A stretch of 23,077 bases of DNA from JACZST01 sp964195155 (GCA_964195155.1 CAXMOP010000051.1:1-23077), one strand, 5' to 3'; counted from the stretch's first letter, positions 7,050-14,492 are shown. A program made the numbers and translations. Notes: a model not told the origin generated them from the letters alone.

Positions 7050-7984
7050 GAGTCGACGTCCTCGGGGCGATGGGTGCGCTGCATTTCGAAGTACAGCTCC
7101 TCGAGCGTCGGGACGATCGGCTCGACCCTGGTGATGCGGGCGCCACCTTCGACGAGGCTTGCGACCAGGTCGGGAAGCCGGTCGAGATCTTTGAGCGTTG
7201 CGTGGACCGCGCCGTTCCAGGTGGTGTCGATGACCCCGTCGAGCTTGGCAAGCGGCTCGAGGGCCGCGCGGTTCTCGGCGTCGAAAATTACGATCGGATC
7301 CGCCATGTAGCGGGCCGCCAGCTCGGCGGGTGGTCCCGCTGCCTGGGCATGGCCCTTGTTCATCAACACGACATGGTCGGCGATTCCCTCTGCCTCGTGT
7401 AGCAGATGGGTGCACAGCACGATGGAGCGGCCCCGCGTTGCCAGCTCCCTGATGAGCTTCAGGACGTCACGTGCCGACTCGGGGTCGAGCCCTGCGGTTG
7501 GCTCGTCGAGCAACAGCACCTCGGGGTCGTGGATGACGGCGCGGGCCATGGCGAGGCGGGTCCGCATCCCGGTGGAGTAACCGCCCACCTCCTGGTCGAG
7601 CGCGTCATCGATCCTAAACCGTTCGGCGGCCTCGAGGGCGGCCTTCTCAGAGGCCCCAAAGACGCGGGCGGCGAACCGGAGGTTTTCGGTGCCGGTGAGT
7701 TGGTCGTAGAAGGCAGGCTTTGGCGGGACCACCCCGGCGCGGCGCCGTACCTCGTCGCCCTGGTGCATCGGGTGCATGCCGAGCACCTCGATCGAGCCTC
7801 GGTCGGCGATGAGGGCCCCGGTGGTCAATCGGACGGTTGTGGTTTTGCCTGCGCCGTTTGGGCCGAGCAGAACGGTGACGGCACCGGTGGGCGCCACGAA
7901 ATCGAGCGTTTCGACCGCTCGTATGGGCCCGAATGCCTTGGAAACCGCGTCGAAGCGTATGGCGCCGTCCATCTGCACTGTCAT
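7046..7984 (-). CDS. ABC-2 type exporter ATP-binding protein (second system)
   Basis: The 312-residue ATPase is paired with the permease that overlaps its stop codon. Walker A GPNGAGKTT (41-49), signature YSTGMR (136-141), Walker B EVLLLDE (155-161) and switch His193 are present. The Q-loop position reads VVPPKPAFYD, so the usual glutamine is replaced by Pro88. This is unusual, although the rest of the site looks functional. The C-terminal 90 residues form an accessory domain ending PTLEELYFEMQRTH. The ATG at 7982-7984 is the first start; a second ATG four codons later is possible. It diverges from the SRAP gene with 50 bp between starts. Confidence 0.9.
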   Translation of the reverse strand: MTVQMDGAIRFDAVSKAFGPIRAVETLDFVAPTGAVTVLLGPNGAGKTTTVRLTTGALIADRGSIEVLGMHPMHQGDEVRRRAGVVPPKPAFYDQLTGTENLRFAARVFGASEKAALEAAERFRIDDALDQEVGGYSTGMRTRLAMARAVIHDPEVLLLDEPTAGLDPESARDVLKLIRELATRGRSIVLCTHLLHEAEGIADHVVLMNKGHAQAAGPPAELAARYMADPIVIFDAENRAALEPLAKLDGVIDTTWNGAVHATLKDLDRLPDLVASLVEGGARITRVEPIVPTLEELYFEMQRTHRPEDVDS

Positions 7985-7994
7985 CGGTCGGACG

Positions 7995-8009
7995 GTACAG
8001 AACCTGTAC
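7995..8009. promoter_or_regulatory. 15-bp palindrome in a divergent promoter
   Basis: The sequence gtacag-aac-ctgtac is a perfect 6-bp inverted repeat with a 3-bp spacer. It lies midway between the starts of the ABC ATPase (7984) and the SRAP gene (8035). It covers the region expected for the -35 of the SRAP promoter. It resembles an operator, but contains only a GAAC half of the SOS box (GAACctgtAC), so it is not a standard LexA site. Confidence 0.35.
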
Positions 8010-8022
8010 GACTACAGCGGCT

Positions 8023-8028
8023 TACGAT
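8023..8028 (+). promoter_or_regulatory. -10 element of a likely leaderless SRAP promoter
   Basis: TACGAT fits TANNNT and sits exactly 6 nt before the ATG at 8035. No Shine-Dalgarno sequence is present. The palindrome at 7995-8009 lies directly upstream. Confidence 0.45.
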
Positions 8029-8034
8029 GCGCCC

Positions 8035-8727
8035 ATGTGCGGCAGATTCGTCCAGACCCAGAGCGCAGAGACCTACGCCGAGTACTTCTCGGTCGACGCG
8101 GTCCGCACCGACCCGGTCTCGCCTTCGTGGAACGTTGCTCCAACCGACCGGGTCTATGCGATTGCCGAGCACGACGAGGAGCGCCAGCTCGGCACCTTCG
8201 CATGGGGACTGATTCCCTGGTGGGCCAAGGACCGCAAGATCGCGGCCAAGCACATCAACGCCAGGGTGGAGACGGTGGCCGAGAAGCCTGCGTTCCGTGA
8301 CTCGTTCAAGGAGAAGCGCTGCATCATCCCTGCCGACGGGTTCTACGAGTGGGAGAAGAAGGAGAAGGGAAAGCTTCCTCACTACATCTACCGCACCGCC
8401 GGCGATCCGCTTGCCCTTGCCGGGCTGTGGGCCTCGTGGAAGGACCCGGAGACCGAGGAGCGGCACCGCACCTGCACGATCATCACCGGGCGGCCAAACG
8501 ACGTGGTGTCCGCTCTCCATGACCGGATGCCGGTGATCCTGCCCGCGACGGCGTGGGATGCCTGGCTCGACCCGGCCGCCGACGACCCTGCTCAGCTTCA
8601 CTCGATGCTTGGCTCGCTGGAGACCCCGGACCTCAGCGAGCATGCCGTATCCACGCTGGTGAACAAGGTGGCCAACAACCTGCCCGACCTCATCACGCCC
8701 TTGGAAACGGGTGCGGTGGGCGCCTGA
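8035..8727 (+). CDS. SRAP / HMCES-YedK family abasic-site protein
   Basis: The 230-residue protein should form a covalent thiazolidine link to abasic sites in single-stranded DNA, shielding them from cleavage. The hallmark Cys2 follows directly after the initiator Met, which fixes the start at 8035. The other active-site residues are in place: Asn33 (SWNVAPT), Asn75 (HINARVE), Glu105 (GFYEWE) and His162 (LHDRMPVIL). The spacing is close to E. coli YedK (Cys2, Asn75, Glu105, His160). The open frame runs upstream to 7933, but a longer product would bury Cys2. The family was first tied to the SOS response by gene neighbourhood. Its stop lies 1 bp from the stop of the convergent cyclase gene. Confidence 0.95.
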   Translation: MCGRFVQTQSAETYAEYFSVDAVRTDPVSPSWNVAPTDRVYAIAEHDEERQLGTFAWGLIPWWAKDRKIAAKHINARVETVAEKPAFRDSFKEKRCIIPADGFYEWEKKEKGKLPHYIYRTAGDPLALAGLWASWKDPETEERHRTCTIITGRPNDVVSALHDRMPVILPATAWDAWLDPAADDPAQLHSMLGSLETPDLSEHAVSTLVNKVANNLPDLITPLETGAVGA

Positions 8728-8728
8728 C

Positions 8729-11470
8729 TCAGGCCTTGGATCCGCTGGCGATCAATTCCTTGACGGCCACCGCGTAGAACCGTGCCGAGCCGGCGTCATG
8801 CGCCGCGGTGTATTCGTCTGCGTCGAGGTCCTTCTCGAGATCGGTCAGCGTTTCCGTCGCTACCTCGGCGATCGGGACGCTCTGGAGCAGGGCCGGGTAG
8901 GCGCTCGTCGGGTCGGCGACCACCGTGGCCAGCAACTCGACCGCCTCCTGCTGCTGTCCGGTGGCGGCCTTGATCTGGGCGAGCTTGCCGATCAGGTTGA
9001 GCATCTCAAGGACGGTGCCCATCTGCTCTGCGGTGGCTAGGCATTCGACGAATGCCGACTCGGCTGCCTCCAGGTTGCCGGCTGCGAGGTTGGCTTCCCC
9101 AAGCCCGTTCAGGGAGAGCAGCATCACTCGGAGCGCGCCGAGTTCGCGCCCGCTCTCCACGGAGCGGCTGAAGAGATCGACGGCATTCTCGATCCGACCT
9201 TCCGCGAAGGCGACTTGGGCGCGATGATTGAGGTTTGCCCCCATCCAGTACCGCGTACCGAGCTGCTCGAAGATCCCCTTTGCCTCAAGGAGGGCCCGGT
9301 TCGCCGTGTCGAGGTCGCCGGTCGCAATTGCGGCGCCCCCTCGCCACTGTTTGAACGCAGCAGTCCAGTAGGGCCGATCGATCGCTTTACCGAGCGCAAT
9401 CCCTTGCTCGGTCGTCGAGATCCAGTCTTCGATCTGGTACAGATACACCACATTGATTAGGCGGGAGAACAGCGCGATACATCGCGCATCTTCGTCGGCG
9501 CTGGCCTCCAGAGTGGCGATTGCTTGGTCTGCTGCGGCCAGACCGCGCTCTGGTTCGCCTTGCAGTGCTAGGAACCATGCTTGGGCCGCGCTCGCCAGGG
9601 CTCGGGCCGCGACCGTGGCCTCATCGTTGGAGCCCTCATCGAAGGCGTCGAGCGCCTCGTCGAAGAGCTCCACGGCGGGCGCCACCCAGCCGCGGATCTC
9701 GTGGGCCATCCAGAGTGCGGGGACCATCTTGAAAGCCCCGACCCCATTCTGTTTGGCCAGGCAGTGGCGCCAGGCCGACCTCACGTTGTCGAGGTCTTGT
9801 TCAACGATCGTCAACATCAACTCGTCGTCGCGCTCGGCGAGTGCGAACGCTTCCCCCATGAGGTCGCCGTAGTAATCGGCGTGTGCGTCGAGGATCCTCG
9901 AGTACTGATCGGGGTCGCTCTGAAGCTCGGCCTCGGCGTACTGGCGGAGCAGCTCGTGGATCGTGTACCGACCGGTGTCCGGGTTTGCCGCAACGAGCGA
10001 TTTACCGGCGAGGGTGGCCAGGTCCCGAAGCGACGCGCCGGCAACGGCGTCCGCCGCTTCGCGGGTGAAGCCGCCGCGAAATGGTGCGAGCGAGGCGAAC
10101 ATGGCCTGCTCGTCCGGCTCGAGCAGCTTCCAGGTGTAGTCGAACACGGCGCGGACGCTGCGGTGCCGATCGGGAATGTCACCGATATCGGTCTCGAGGA
10201 AGTCGATGTTCCTGGCGATCTCGGCCGCAATCTCCTCGATGGAAAGGATGTCCGCCCATGCCGCCGCCAGCTCGATGGCGAGCGGCATGCCATCGGTCAA
10301 TCGAAGAATCTCGGCCAGCGGGTCGAGCTCGTCCGGCGCGAGCATCAGATCCGGGCGGGATCGATGTGCGGCATCCATGAACAGGCGGACGCCGCTGGTC
10401 TGCGAAGCCTGGTTCGGTGAGTCCCATGTGCCGTCGAGGCCCTCGAGGATGAACACGGTCTCTCCGGTCAGGCTGAGCTTGGTCCTTGTCGTGGCAATCG
10501 CCGACACGTATGGGGCAGCCCTGAGAATCTGCGTCACGATTGCGGCGCCGTCGCTCAAGTGCTCGAAGTTGTCGAAGACGAGGAGCTGCCGCTTGGTGGC
10601 GAGATAGTTGAGCATCTGGGTTTCGGGATCCTGTTCCGACGAGAGGGCAATCCCAATCGACTCTGCGACTTCCTGAACGATGTCGGTGCTGGAGTCGAGG
10701 TCGGCCAGAGCGATGAAGAACACGCCGTCTGGGTAGTCATCGATCAAGTCGACCGCAGCCTGGATGGCGAGACGCGTCTTGCCGGTGCCGCCGGGAGCGA
10801 GAATCGTCAGCAGCCTGGTCTCGCCGAGAAGGCGCTCGGTTTCCGCCAGTTCGGATTGCCGTCCGATGAAGTCCGTGAGCTGTTGTGGGAGGTTGTTGGC
10901 AAAGAAATCGACAGACACCAGCGGTGGAAACGTGCTGTCGAGCCCTTCGACGTTGAGCTGGAACACGTGCTCGGGCTGGGTCAGATCCTTGAGCCGATGC
11001 TGGCCCATGTCGATGAGTATGAGATCGTCGGGCAGTTGATCGCGAACGAGCTCCGAGGTCGAACCCGACACGACGGTCTGACCACCATGAGCGATGCCGC
11101 GGAGACGAGCGGCGCGGTTGACTGCGGATCCGTAGTAGTCGCCCATCTGCAGGTCGGCCATGCCGGTGTGGACCGACGCTCGTACCCGCAATGGTGACGG
11201 AGTCACCCAATCGATCGTCGACAGCCGCCGTTGCATGTCGGCAGAGCCCTCGACCGCATCCGGCGCTGACGTGAAGACGATGAACCGGCTGTCGCCTTCT
11301 CCGCGAGGCCGGACCGGGACACCGTTGTGTGCCGCCGCCGCCGCCTCGATGGCCTCATCGTGCTGGCGGAGCGCATCCATCATCGTGTCCGGCGCTTCCT
11401 CCCACAGGCGCGTGCTGCCCTCGACATCGGTGAAGAGGAAGGTGACCACACCATCGGGAAGGGTCTGCAT
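8729..11470 (-). CDS. class III nucleotidyl cyclase domain - STAND ATPase - TPR regulator
   Basis: This 913-residue multidomain signalling protein has three parts (numbering from the ATG at 11470). A class III cyclase homology domain spans about 5-175, with metal-binding Asp15 (FTDVEGST) and Asp60 (GEGDS), then Asn118 and Arg122 (VNRAARL). An AfsR/MalT-type NTPase domain begins with NNLPQQLTDFIGR near 192, with Walker A APGGTGKT (225-232) and Walker B LLVFDN (296-301). The last half is alpha-helical with TPR-like repeats. No C-terminal DNA-binding helix-turn-helix is visible, unlike LuxR-type relatives. The frame extends to 11536, but family members start MxxLPxGxVTFLFTD, and a -10 (TAGTGT) lies 7 nt before 11470. 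Cyclase activity is uncertain: the usual substrate-selecting Lys position appears to be Pro/Arg (PVRPRGEGD). Confidence 0.88.
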   Translation of the reverse strand: MQTLPDGVVTFLFTDVEGSTRLWEEAPDTMMDALRQHDEAIEAAAAAHNGVPVRPRGEGDSRFIVFTSAPDAVEGSADMQRRLSTIDWVTPSPLRVRASVHTGMADLQMGDYYGSAVNRAARLRGIAHGGQTVVSGSTSELVRDQLPDDLILIDMGQHRLKDLTQPEHVFQLNVEGLDSTFPPLVSVDFFANNLPQQLTDFIGRQSELAETERLLGETRLLTILAPGGTGKTRLAIQAAVDLIDDYPDGVFFIALADLDSSTDIVQEVAESIGIALSSEQDPETQMLNYLATKRQLLVFDNFEHLSDGAAIVTQILRAAPYVSAIATTRTKLSLTGETVFILEGLDGTWDSPNQASQTSGVRLFMDAAHRSRPDLMLAPDELDPLAEILRLTDGMPLAIELAAAWADILSIEEIAAEIARNIDFLETDIGDIPDRHRSVRAVFDYTWKLLEPDEQAMFASLAPFRGGFTREAADAVAGASLRDLATLAGKSLVAANPDTGRYTIHELLRQYAEAELQSDPDQYSRILDAHADYYGDLMGEAFALAERDDELMLTIVEQDLDNVRSAWRHCLAKQNGVGAFKMVPALWMAHEIRGWVAPAVELFDEALDAFDEGSNDEATVAARALASAAQAWFLALQGEPERGLAAADQAIATLEASADEDARCIALFSRLINVVYLYQIEDWISTTEQGIALGKAIDRPYWTAAFKQWRGGAAIATGDLDTANRALLEAKGIFEQLGTRYWMGANLNHRAQVAFAEGRIENAVDLFSRSVESGRELGALRVMLLSLNGLGEANLAAGNLEAAESAFVECLATAEQMGTVLEMLNLIGKLAQIKAATGQQQEAVELLATVVADPTSAYPALLQSVPIAEVATETLTDLEKDLDADEYTAAHDAGSARFYAVAVKELIASGSKA

Positions 11471-11477
11471 CGATCCG

Positions 11478-11483
11478 ACACTA
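11478..11483 (-). promoter_or_regulatory. -10 element of the cyclase-STAND gene
   Basis: On the minus strand TAGTGT lies 7 nt before the ATG at 11470. It supports that start over the upstream in-frame start at 11536, which this element would otherwise follow rather than precede. Confidence 0.4.
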
Positions 11484-11559
11484 TCAGCGAGGCGCTCCGG
11501 CTGGTCGAGAATCTCTAGATTTTTCAATGTTCCCAATGGTTTCTGTCAGCGGGTTGTGA

Positions 11560-11565
11560 TATCAT
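11560..11565 (+). promoter_or_regulatory. -10 element of the DUF222-HNH gene
   Basis: TATCAT is a strong TANNNT -10, 7 nt before the ATG at 11573. Its last base is the first base of the SOS box, so a bound repressor would cover the transcription start. Confidence 0.5.
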
Positions 11566-11580
11566 CGAACGTATGTTCGA
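11565..11580. promoter_or_regulatory. perfect SOS box (LexA operator) spanning the start codon
   Basis: TCGAACGTATGTTCGA is an exact match to the mycobacterial/actinobacterial SOS-box consensus TCGAAC-N4-GTTCGA, with both 6-bp arms intact. The ATG of the HNH gene (11573-11575) lies across the spacer and the right arm. With the -10 immediately upstream, LexA binding here would block transcription initiation, making the gene inducible by DNA damage. Confidence 0.85.
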
Positions 11581-12814
11581 TAGAGAATATGAGTCGATCC
11601 CATCGATGTTGGGTGACCTGCAACCCGGCCCCGAGTTGGGTGGGATCCTGGCCTGCATCGACGTCGACCGGGTGTCGCCCTACGACCGGGTCGTGGTACT
11701 CCAAGCACACCAACGCCAAGCCTCCTACCACGACGCCGAGCGGTACCGCGCCATGACCGCCATCGTCGACGCCATGGGTATCGAAGATTTCCGTTGGGCC
11801 GCCGAAACCGCTTCTGCGGAGATCCAGTGTGCATTACACCTCACCCGCCGAGCCTCGGACCGTGAATTGTCGTTCGCCCTGGCACTGCGTCAACGCCACC
11901 CCCGGGTATGGGAGGCGTTGGCGGAAGGCCACATTGATGTGTGGCGGGCCAAGATGATCGCCGACCGTACCAGCCACCTGTCGATGGCCACCGCCGAAGG
12001 CGTCGTGGAACGCATCATCGACGCCGCCGCCACCCTCACCACCGGCGAGTTGAAGGCTCGCCTCGACCGGCTCTGCATCGAAGCAGGCCCCCAGGACGCC
12101 AAAGACCGATACGAGTATGCGGTCGACGGGCGTCGTCTCGTCGCCGAAGCGACCACCGACGGCACCGCCAACCTCGTCGGCTTGAAGCTGGCGCCACACC
12201 GCGTCAATGCCGCCTCGCGTCGGATCAACCACCTGGCCCGCAGCCTGAAGACCAAAGGCGAGACGCGCACCATGGATCAACTCCGTGCCGACGTCTTCCT
12301 CGACCTCCTCACCGGCAAGGCTGCTGGATCGAAGGCTGATGGTGGGGGCGTGCACCTGCACACCGACCTCGACACCCTCACCGCGATGGCCGAACACCCC
12401 GGCGAGCTCGCCGGCTACGGCCCGGTCATCGCCGACGTCGCCAGACAGGTTGCAGAAGAACTCGAAGACGCCGAGTGGCGTTTCTCGGTCACCGACACCG
12501 CCAGCGGCCAAACCCTCCACACCGGGGTCACGAAGAGGAGGCCCACCGCGTCGCTCCGCCGTGACATCGAGACGCGCAACCCGACCTGCATCTTCCCCGG
12601 GTGTCGCATGCCGTCGGTCGATTGCGACATCGACCACCGCCAGCGGTGGGCAGACGGCGGAGCAACCAGCCACCACAACTGCGCCCCGCTGTGCCGCCAC
12701 AACCACCGGACCAAAGACGAAGCCGGCTGGACCTATCGGCCGCTCGCCAACGGCGACTACCAATGGACCAGCCGACTCGGCCACACCTACACCACCAGCG
12801 GCACACCCCCCTAA
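11573..12814 (+). CDS. DUF222 and HNH endonuclease domain protein (13E12 repeat family)
   Basis: The 413-residue protein has a helical DUF222 region (about 20-320) followed by a C-terminal HNH nuclease domain. The HNH core is complete: Cys339 and Cys344, the Asp354-His355 pair in CDIDHRQRWADGG, Asn369, and Cys374-His376 in PLCRHNHRTK. This architecture is the 13E12 repeat family, present in many copies in actinobacteria and of unproven function. Proposals include mobile-element-related nucleases. The ATG is set inside a perfect SOS box, and a -10 lies 7 nt upstream, so the mRNA is probably leaderless and DNA-damage-induced. Several M. tuberculosis 13E12 genes are reported in the LexA regulon, which agrees. 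A strong terminator follows. No transposase or direct repeats flank it. Confidence 0.93.
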   Translation: MFDREYESIPSMLGDLQPGPELGGILACIDVDRVSPYDRVVVLQAHQRQASYHDAERYRAMTAIVDAMGIEDFRWAAETASAEIQCALHLTRRASDRELSFALALRQRHPRVWEALAEGHIDVWRAKMIADRTSHLSMATAEGVVERIIDAAATLTTGELKARLDRLCIEAGPQDAKDRYEYAVDGRRLVAEATTDGTANLVGLKLAPHRVNAASRRINHLARSLKTKGETRTMDQLRADVFLDLLTGKAAGSKADGGGVHLHTDLDTLTAMAEHPGELAGYGPVIADVARQVAEELEDAEWRFSVTDTASGQTLHTGVTKRRPTASLRRDIETRNPTCIFPGCRMPSVDCDIDHRQRWADGGATSHHNCAPLCRHNHRTKDEAGWTYRPLANGDYQWTSRLGHTYTTSGTPP

Positions 12815-12820
12815 GACGCG

Positions 12821-12860
12821 GTGGAGGCCCGGAACAGGTCCGGGCCTCCACACAGTTTCT
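12821..12860. terminator. hairpin terminator between convergent genes
   Basis: A perfect 13-bp GC-rich stem (arms 12821-12833 and 12839-12851) encloses a 5-nt loop and begins 6 bp after the stop of the HNH gene. The tail is only moderately T-rich (acagtttctt). It lies between the HNH gene and the convergent secreted-protein gene and probably serves the plus-strand transcript. Confidence 0.85.
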
Positions 12861-12897
12861 TGCTAAATCGCTGGCCTACTGGCCTCGCCTAAACCAT

Positions 12898-13299
12898 TCA
12901 TGGTTGGATCGGACACTTGAAGTCATTGTCCCCGACGCGGAGGATGGTCACGTCGCCGAGGCCTGCGGCGGTAAGTACGGCGTCCGCAGACGTCAGCAGA
13001 TATGGCTCCACGTTCCAGGTGACCGAGTGAAAAGCCCACTTGCCACCGTGGTAGTCGGTGTCGCCGGGGGCCACGGCGACGACGCCTTTCTGTCCAACGG
13101 CGCCGTCCATCACCGCATAGAAGTCGTCGATACCCGAATCGGGTTTGGCTGATGCCGGCGGCACCACGGTACGGACTTCGCTGCCTTCGTAGAAACAACA
13201 TCCGCCTGGGAAGACGAAGTCGGGCCTGGCCGCCAATGCCGGAGCGGCCATGGCCGCCAGCATTCCCATCGCGAACACGAGTACGAGCACACGTCTCAT
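12898..13299 (-). CDS. small secreted protein of unknown function
   Basis: The 133-residue product begins with a classic Sec signal peptide: MRR, a hydrophobic core to about residue 18, then APALA-A before RPDF, with cleavage expected near residue 23. The mature part of about 110 residues has a Cys-Cys pair soon after the cleavage site (PGGCCFYEG) and a single Cys near the C-terminus (FKCPIQP), so one disulfide is possible. A repeated hydrophobic/Gly pattern (GKWAFHSVTWN, VTILRVGDNDF) suggests a beta-rich fold. I do not recognise the family with certainty. The ATG at 13297-13299 is preferred over the TTG one codon upstream because AAGGAGGT lies 5 nt before it. It is transcribed divergently from tdh. 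Confidence 0.82.
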   Translation of the reverse strand: MRRVLVLVFAMGMLAAMAAPALAARPDFVFPGGCCFYEGSEVRTVVPPASAKPDSGIDDFYAVMDGAVGQKGVVAVAPGDTDYHGGKWAFHSVTWNVEPYLLTSADAVLTAAGLGDVTILRVGDNDFKCPIQP

Positions 13300-13304
13300 C
13301 AAAT

Positions 13305-13312
13305 ACCTCCTT
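13305..13312 (-). promoter_or_regulatory. strong ribosome-binding site deciding the secreted-protein start
   Basis: AAGGAGGT on the minus strand is an 8-base match to the anti-Shine-Dalgarno sequence. It lies 5 nt before the ATG at 13299, but only 2 nt before the in-frame TTG at 13302, so the ATG is the start. Confidence 0.75.
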
Positions 13313-13318
13313 GGTCGA

Positions 13319-13331
13319 CCGGAATTTCCGG
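13319..13331. promoter_or_regulatory. 13-bp palindrome upstream of the secreted-protein gene
   Basis: ccggaa-t-ttccgg is a perfect 6-bp inverted repeat with a 1-bp centre. It lies just upstream of the ribosome-binding site of the secreted-protein gene. It could be a protein-binding site or a small hairpin in the 5' leader. Nothing more can be said from sequence. Confidence 0.25.
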
Positions 13332-13362
13332 CCCGCGACGAGCGTATGCAGGGCTACATAAC

Positions 13363-13391
13363 ACGATCCGAAACGGGCGCTTAACGATCCG
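13363..13391 (+). promoter_or_regulatory. direct repeats spaced 21 bp apart upstream of tdh
   Basis: acgatccg occurs at 13363-13370 and again at 13384-13391. The start-to-start distance is 21 bp, two helical turns. The repeats lie upstream of the tdh -10, where an activator or repressor could bind on one face of the helix. An 8-bp repeat can arise by chance. Confidence 0.2.
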
Positions 13392-13411
13392 TGAACTCTC
13401 GAGCCACGCCC

Positions 13412-13417
13412 TACCCT
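13412..13417 (+). promoter_or_regulatory. -10 element of the tdh-kbl operon
   Basis: TACCCT lies 6 nt before the ATG at 13424, with no Shine-Dalgarno sequence. This is the same arrangement as at 885 and 8035. It argues for ATG 13424 over the GTG at 13391, which lies upstream of the promoter. Confidence 0.45.
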
Positions 13418-13423
13418 GTGCGC

Positions 13424-14482
13424 ATGCGCGCCCTCCAGAAGCGGTCTCCGGGCCCGGGATTCGACATGGTTGAGGTGCCGATTCCCGAGGTCGGGCCGGA
13501 CGACGTGCTCATCGAGGTCCTCGCGACCTCGATCTGCGGCACCGATCTGCACATCCTCGATTGGGATCCGTGGGCGGCCGATCACGTCCAAACCCCCGTC
13601 ACGATGGGCCACGAGCTCACCGGAATGGTGCGAGGCCGCGGCGCCAACGTCACCGAGCCAAACGTTGCTCAGCTGGTGTCCGTCGAGTCGCATGTCATCT
13701 GCGATGTCTGCGATTGGTGTCGCACCGGTCAGGGGCACCTCTGTCCAAGTACGGAGCTGCTCGGCGTCCACCGCGACGGCGCGTTCGCCGAGTATGTCGT
13801 CGTGCCCGCGCAGAACGCCTACGCCGACCCGCCCGGCATGGCGCTGTCGATCGCCTCGCTTCAGGAGAACTTCGGCAACGCCGTCCACACCGCCACCGTG
13901 ACCGATGTCGCCGGGCGCAAGGTGTTCGTCACCGGTGCCGGGCCGGTCGGCCTGATGGCCATCGCCGTCGCGAAGGCCAAGGGCGCCCGTGCCGTCTACA
14001 CCACCGACCTCTCGGACTACCGGCTCGATCTGGCCTTGACCGTGGGTGCCGACCTGACCCTCAACCCCCTCACCGATGATGTCGCCGGCATCCTGTCCGA
14101 CGCCACCGAAAACGAAGGCGTCGACGTCCTCTTCGAGATGTCCGGGGCTCCGGCGGCGATCGAGACCGGATTCGCCATGCTTAAACCCGGCGGCGTCGCA
14201 GCCCTCTTGGGACTGCCAGGCAAGAGGATCGAGTTCGACTTCGACGACAACATCATCTTCAAGGGCGCCACCGTGTACGGGATCGTGGGTCGGCGGATTT
14301 CGCAGACCTGGCTCGAGATGCGCGGTCTGATCCGCAGTGGCGCCGTCGACCTCGCCCCGATCGTGACGCACCGGTTTGCGTTCGACGACTACGAAAAGGC
14401 ATTCGAGCTGATGGCCTCGGGCCAATGCGGCAAGGTCATCATGTTTCCCGATCCGTCCTTGGCGGACGGTCTGCTGAGTTGA
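13424..14482 (+). CDS. tdh: L-threonine 3-dehydrogenase
   Basis: The 352-residue zinc-dependent medium-chain dehydrogenase oxidises L-threonine to 2-amino-3-ketobutyrate with NAD+. The catalytic zinc region is Cys38 (SICGTDLHI) with His63-Glu64 (MGHELTG). The structural zinc site is a four-cysteine lobe at Cys93, Cys96, Cys99 and Cys107. The Rossmann motif GAGPVG lies at 171-176. The CGTDLHI-x-DWDPWA block is typical of Tdh rather than other polyol dehydrogenases. The immediately downstream kbl gene confirms the assignment. The frame extends to a GTG at 13391, but the family start and the -10 favour the ATG at 13424. Confidence 0.94.
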   Translation: MRALQKRSPGPGFDMVEVPIPEVGPDDVLIEVLATSICGTDLHILDWDPWAADHVQTPVTMGHELTGMVRGRGANVTEPNVAQLVSVESHVICDVCDWCRTGQGHLCPSTELLGVHRDGAFAEYVVVPAQNAYADPPGMALSIASLQENFGNAVHTATVTDVAGRKVFVTGAGPVGLMAIAVAKAKGARAVYTTDLSDYRLDLALTVGADLTLNPLTDDVAGILSDATENEGVDVLFEMSGAPAAIETGFAMLKPGGVAALLGLPGKRIEFDFDDNIIFKGATVYGIVGRRISQTWLEMRGLIRSGAVDLAPIVTHRFAFDDYEKAFELMASGQCGKVIMFPDPSLADGLLS

Positions 14483-14492
14483 CGGAGGCACG

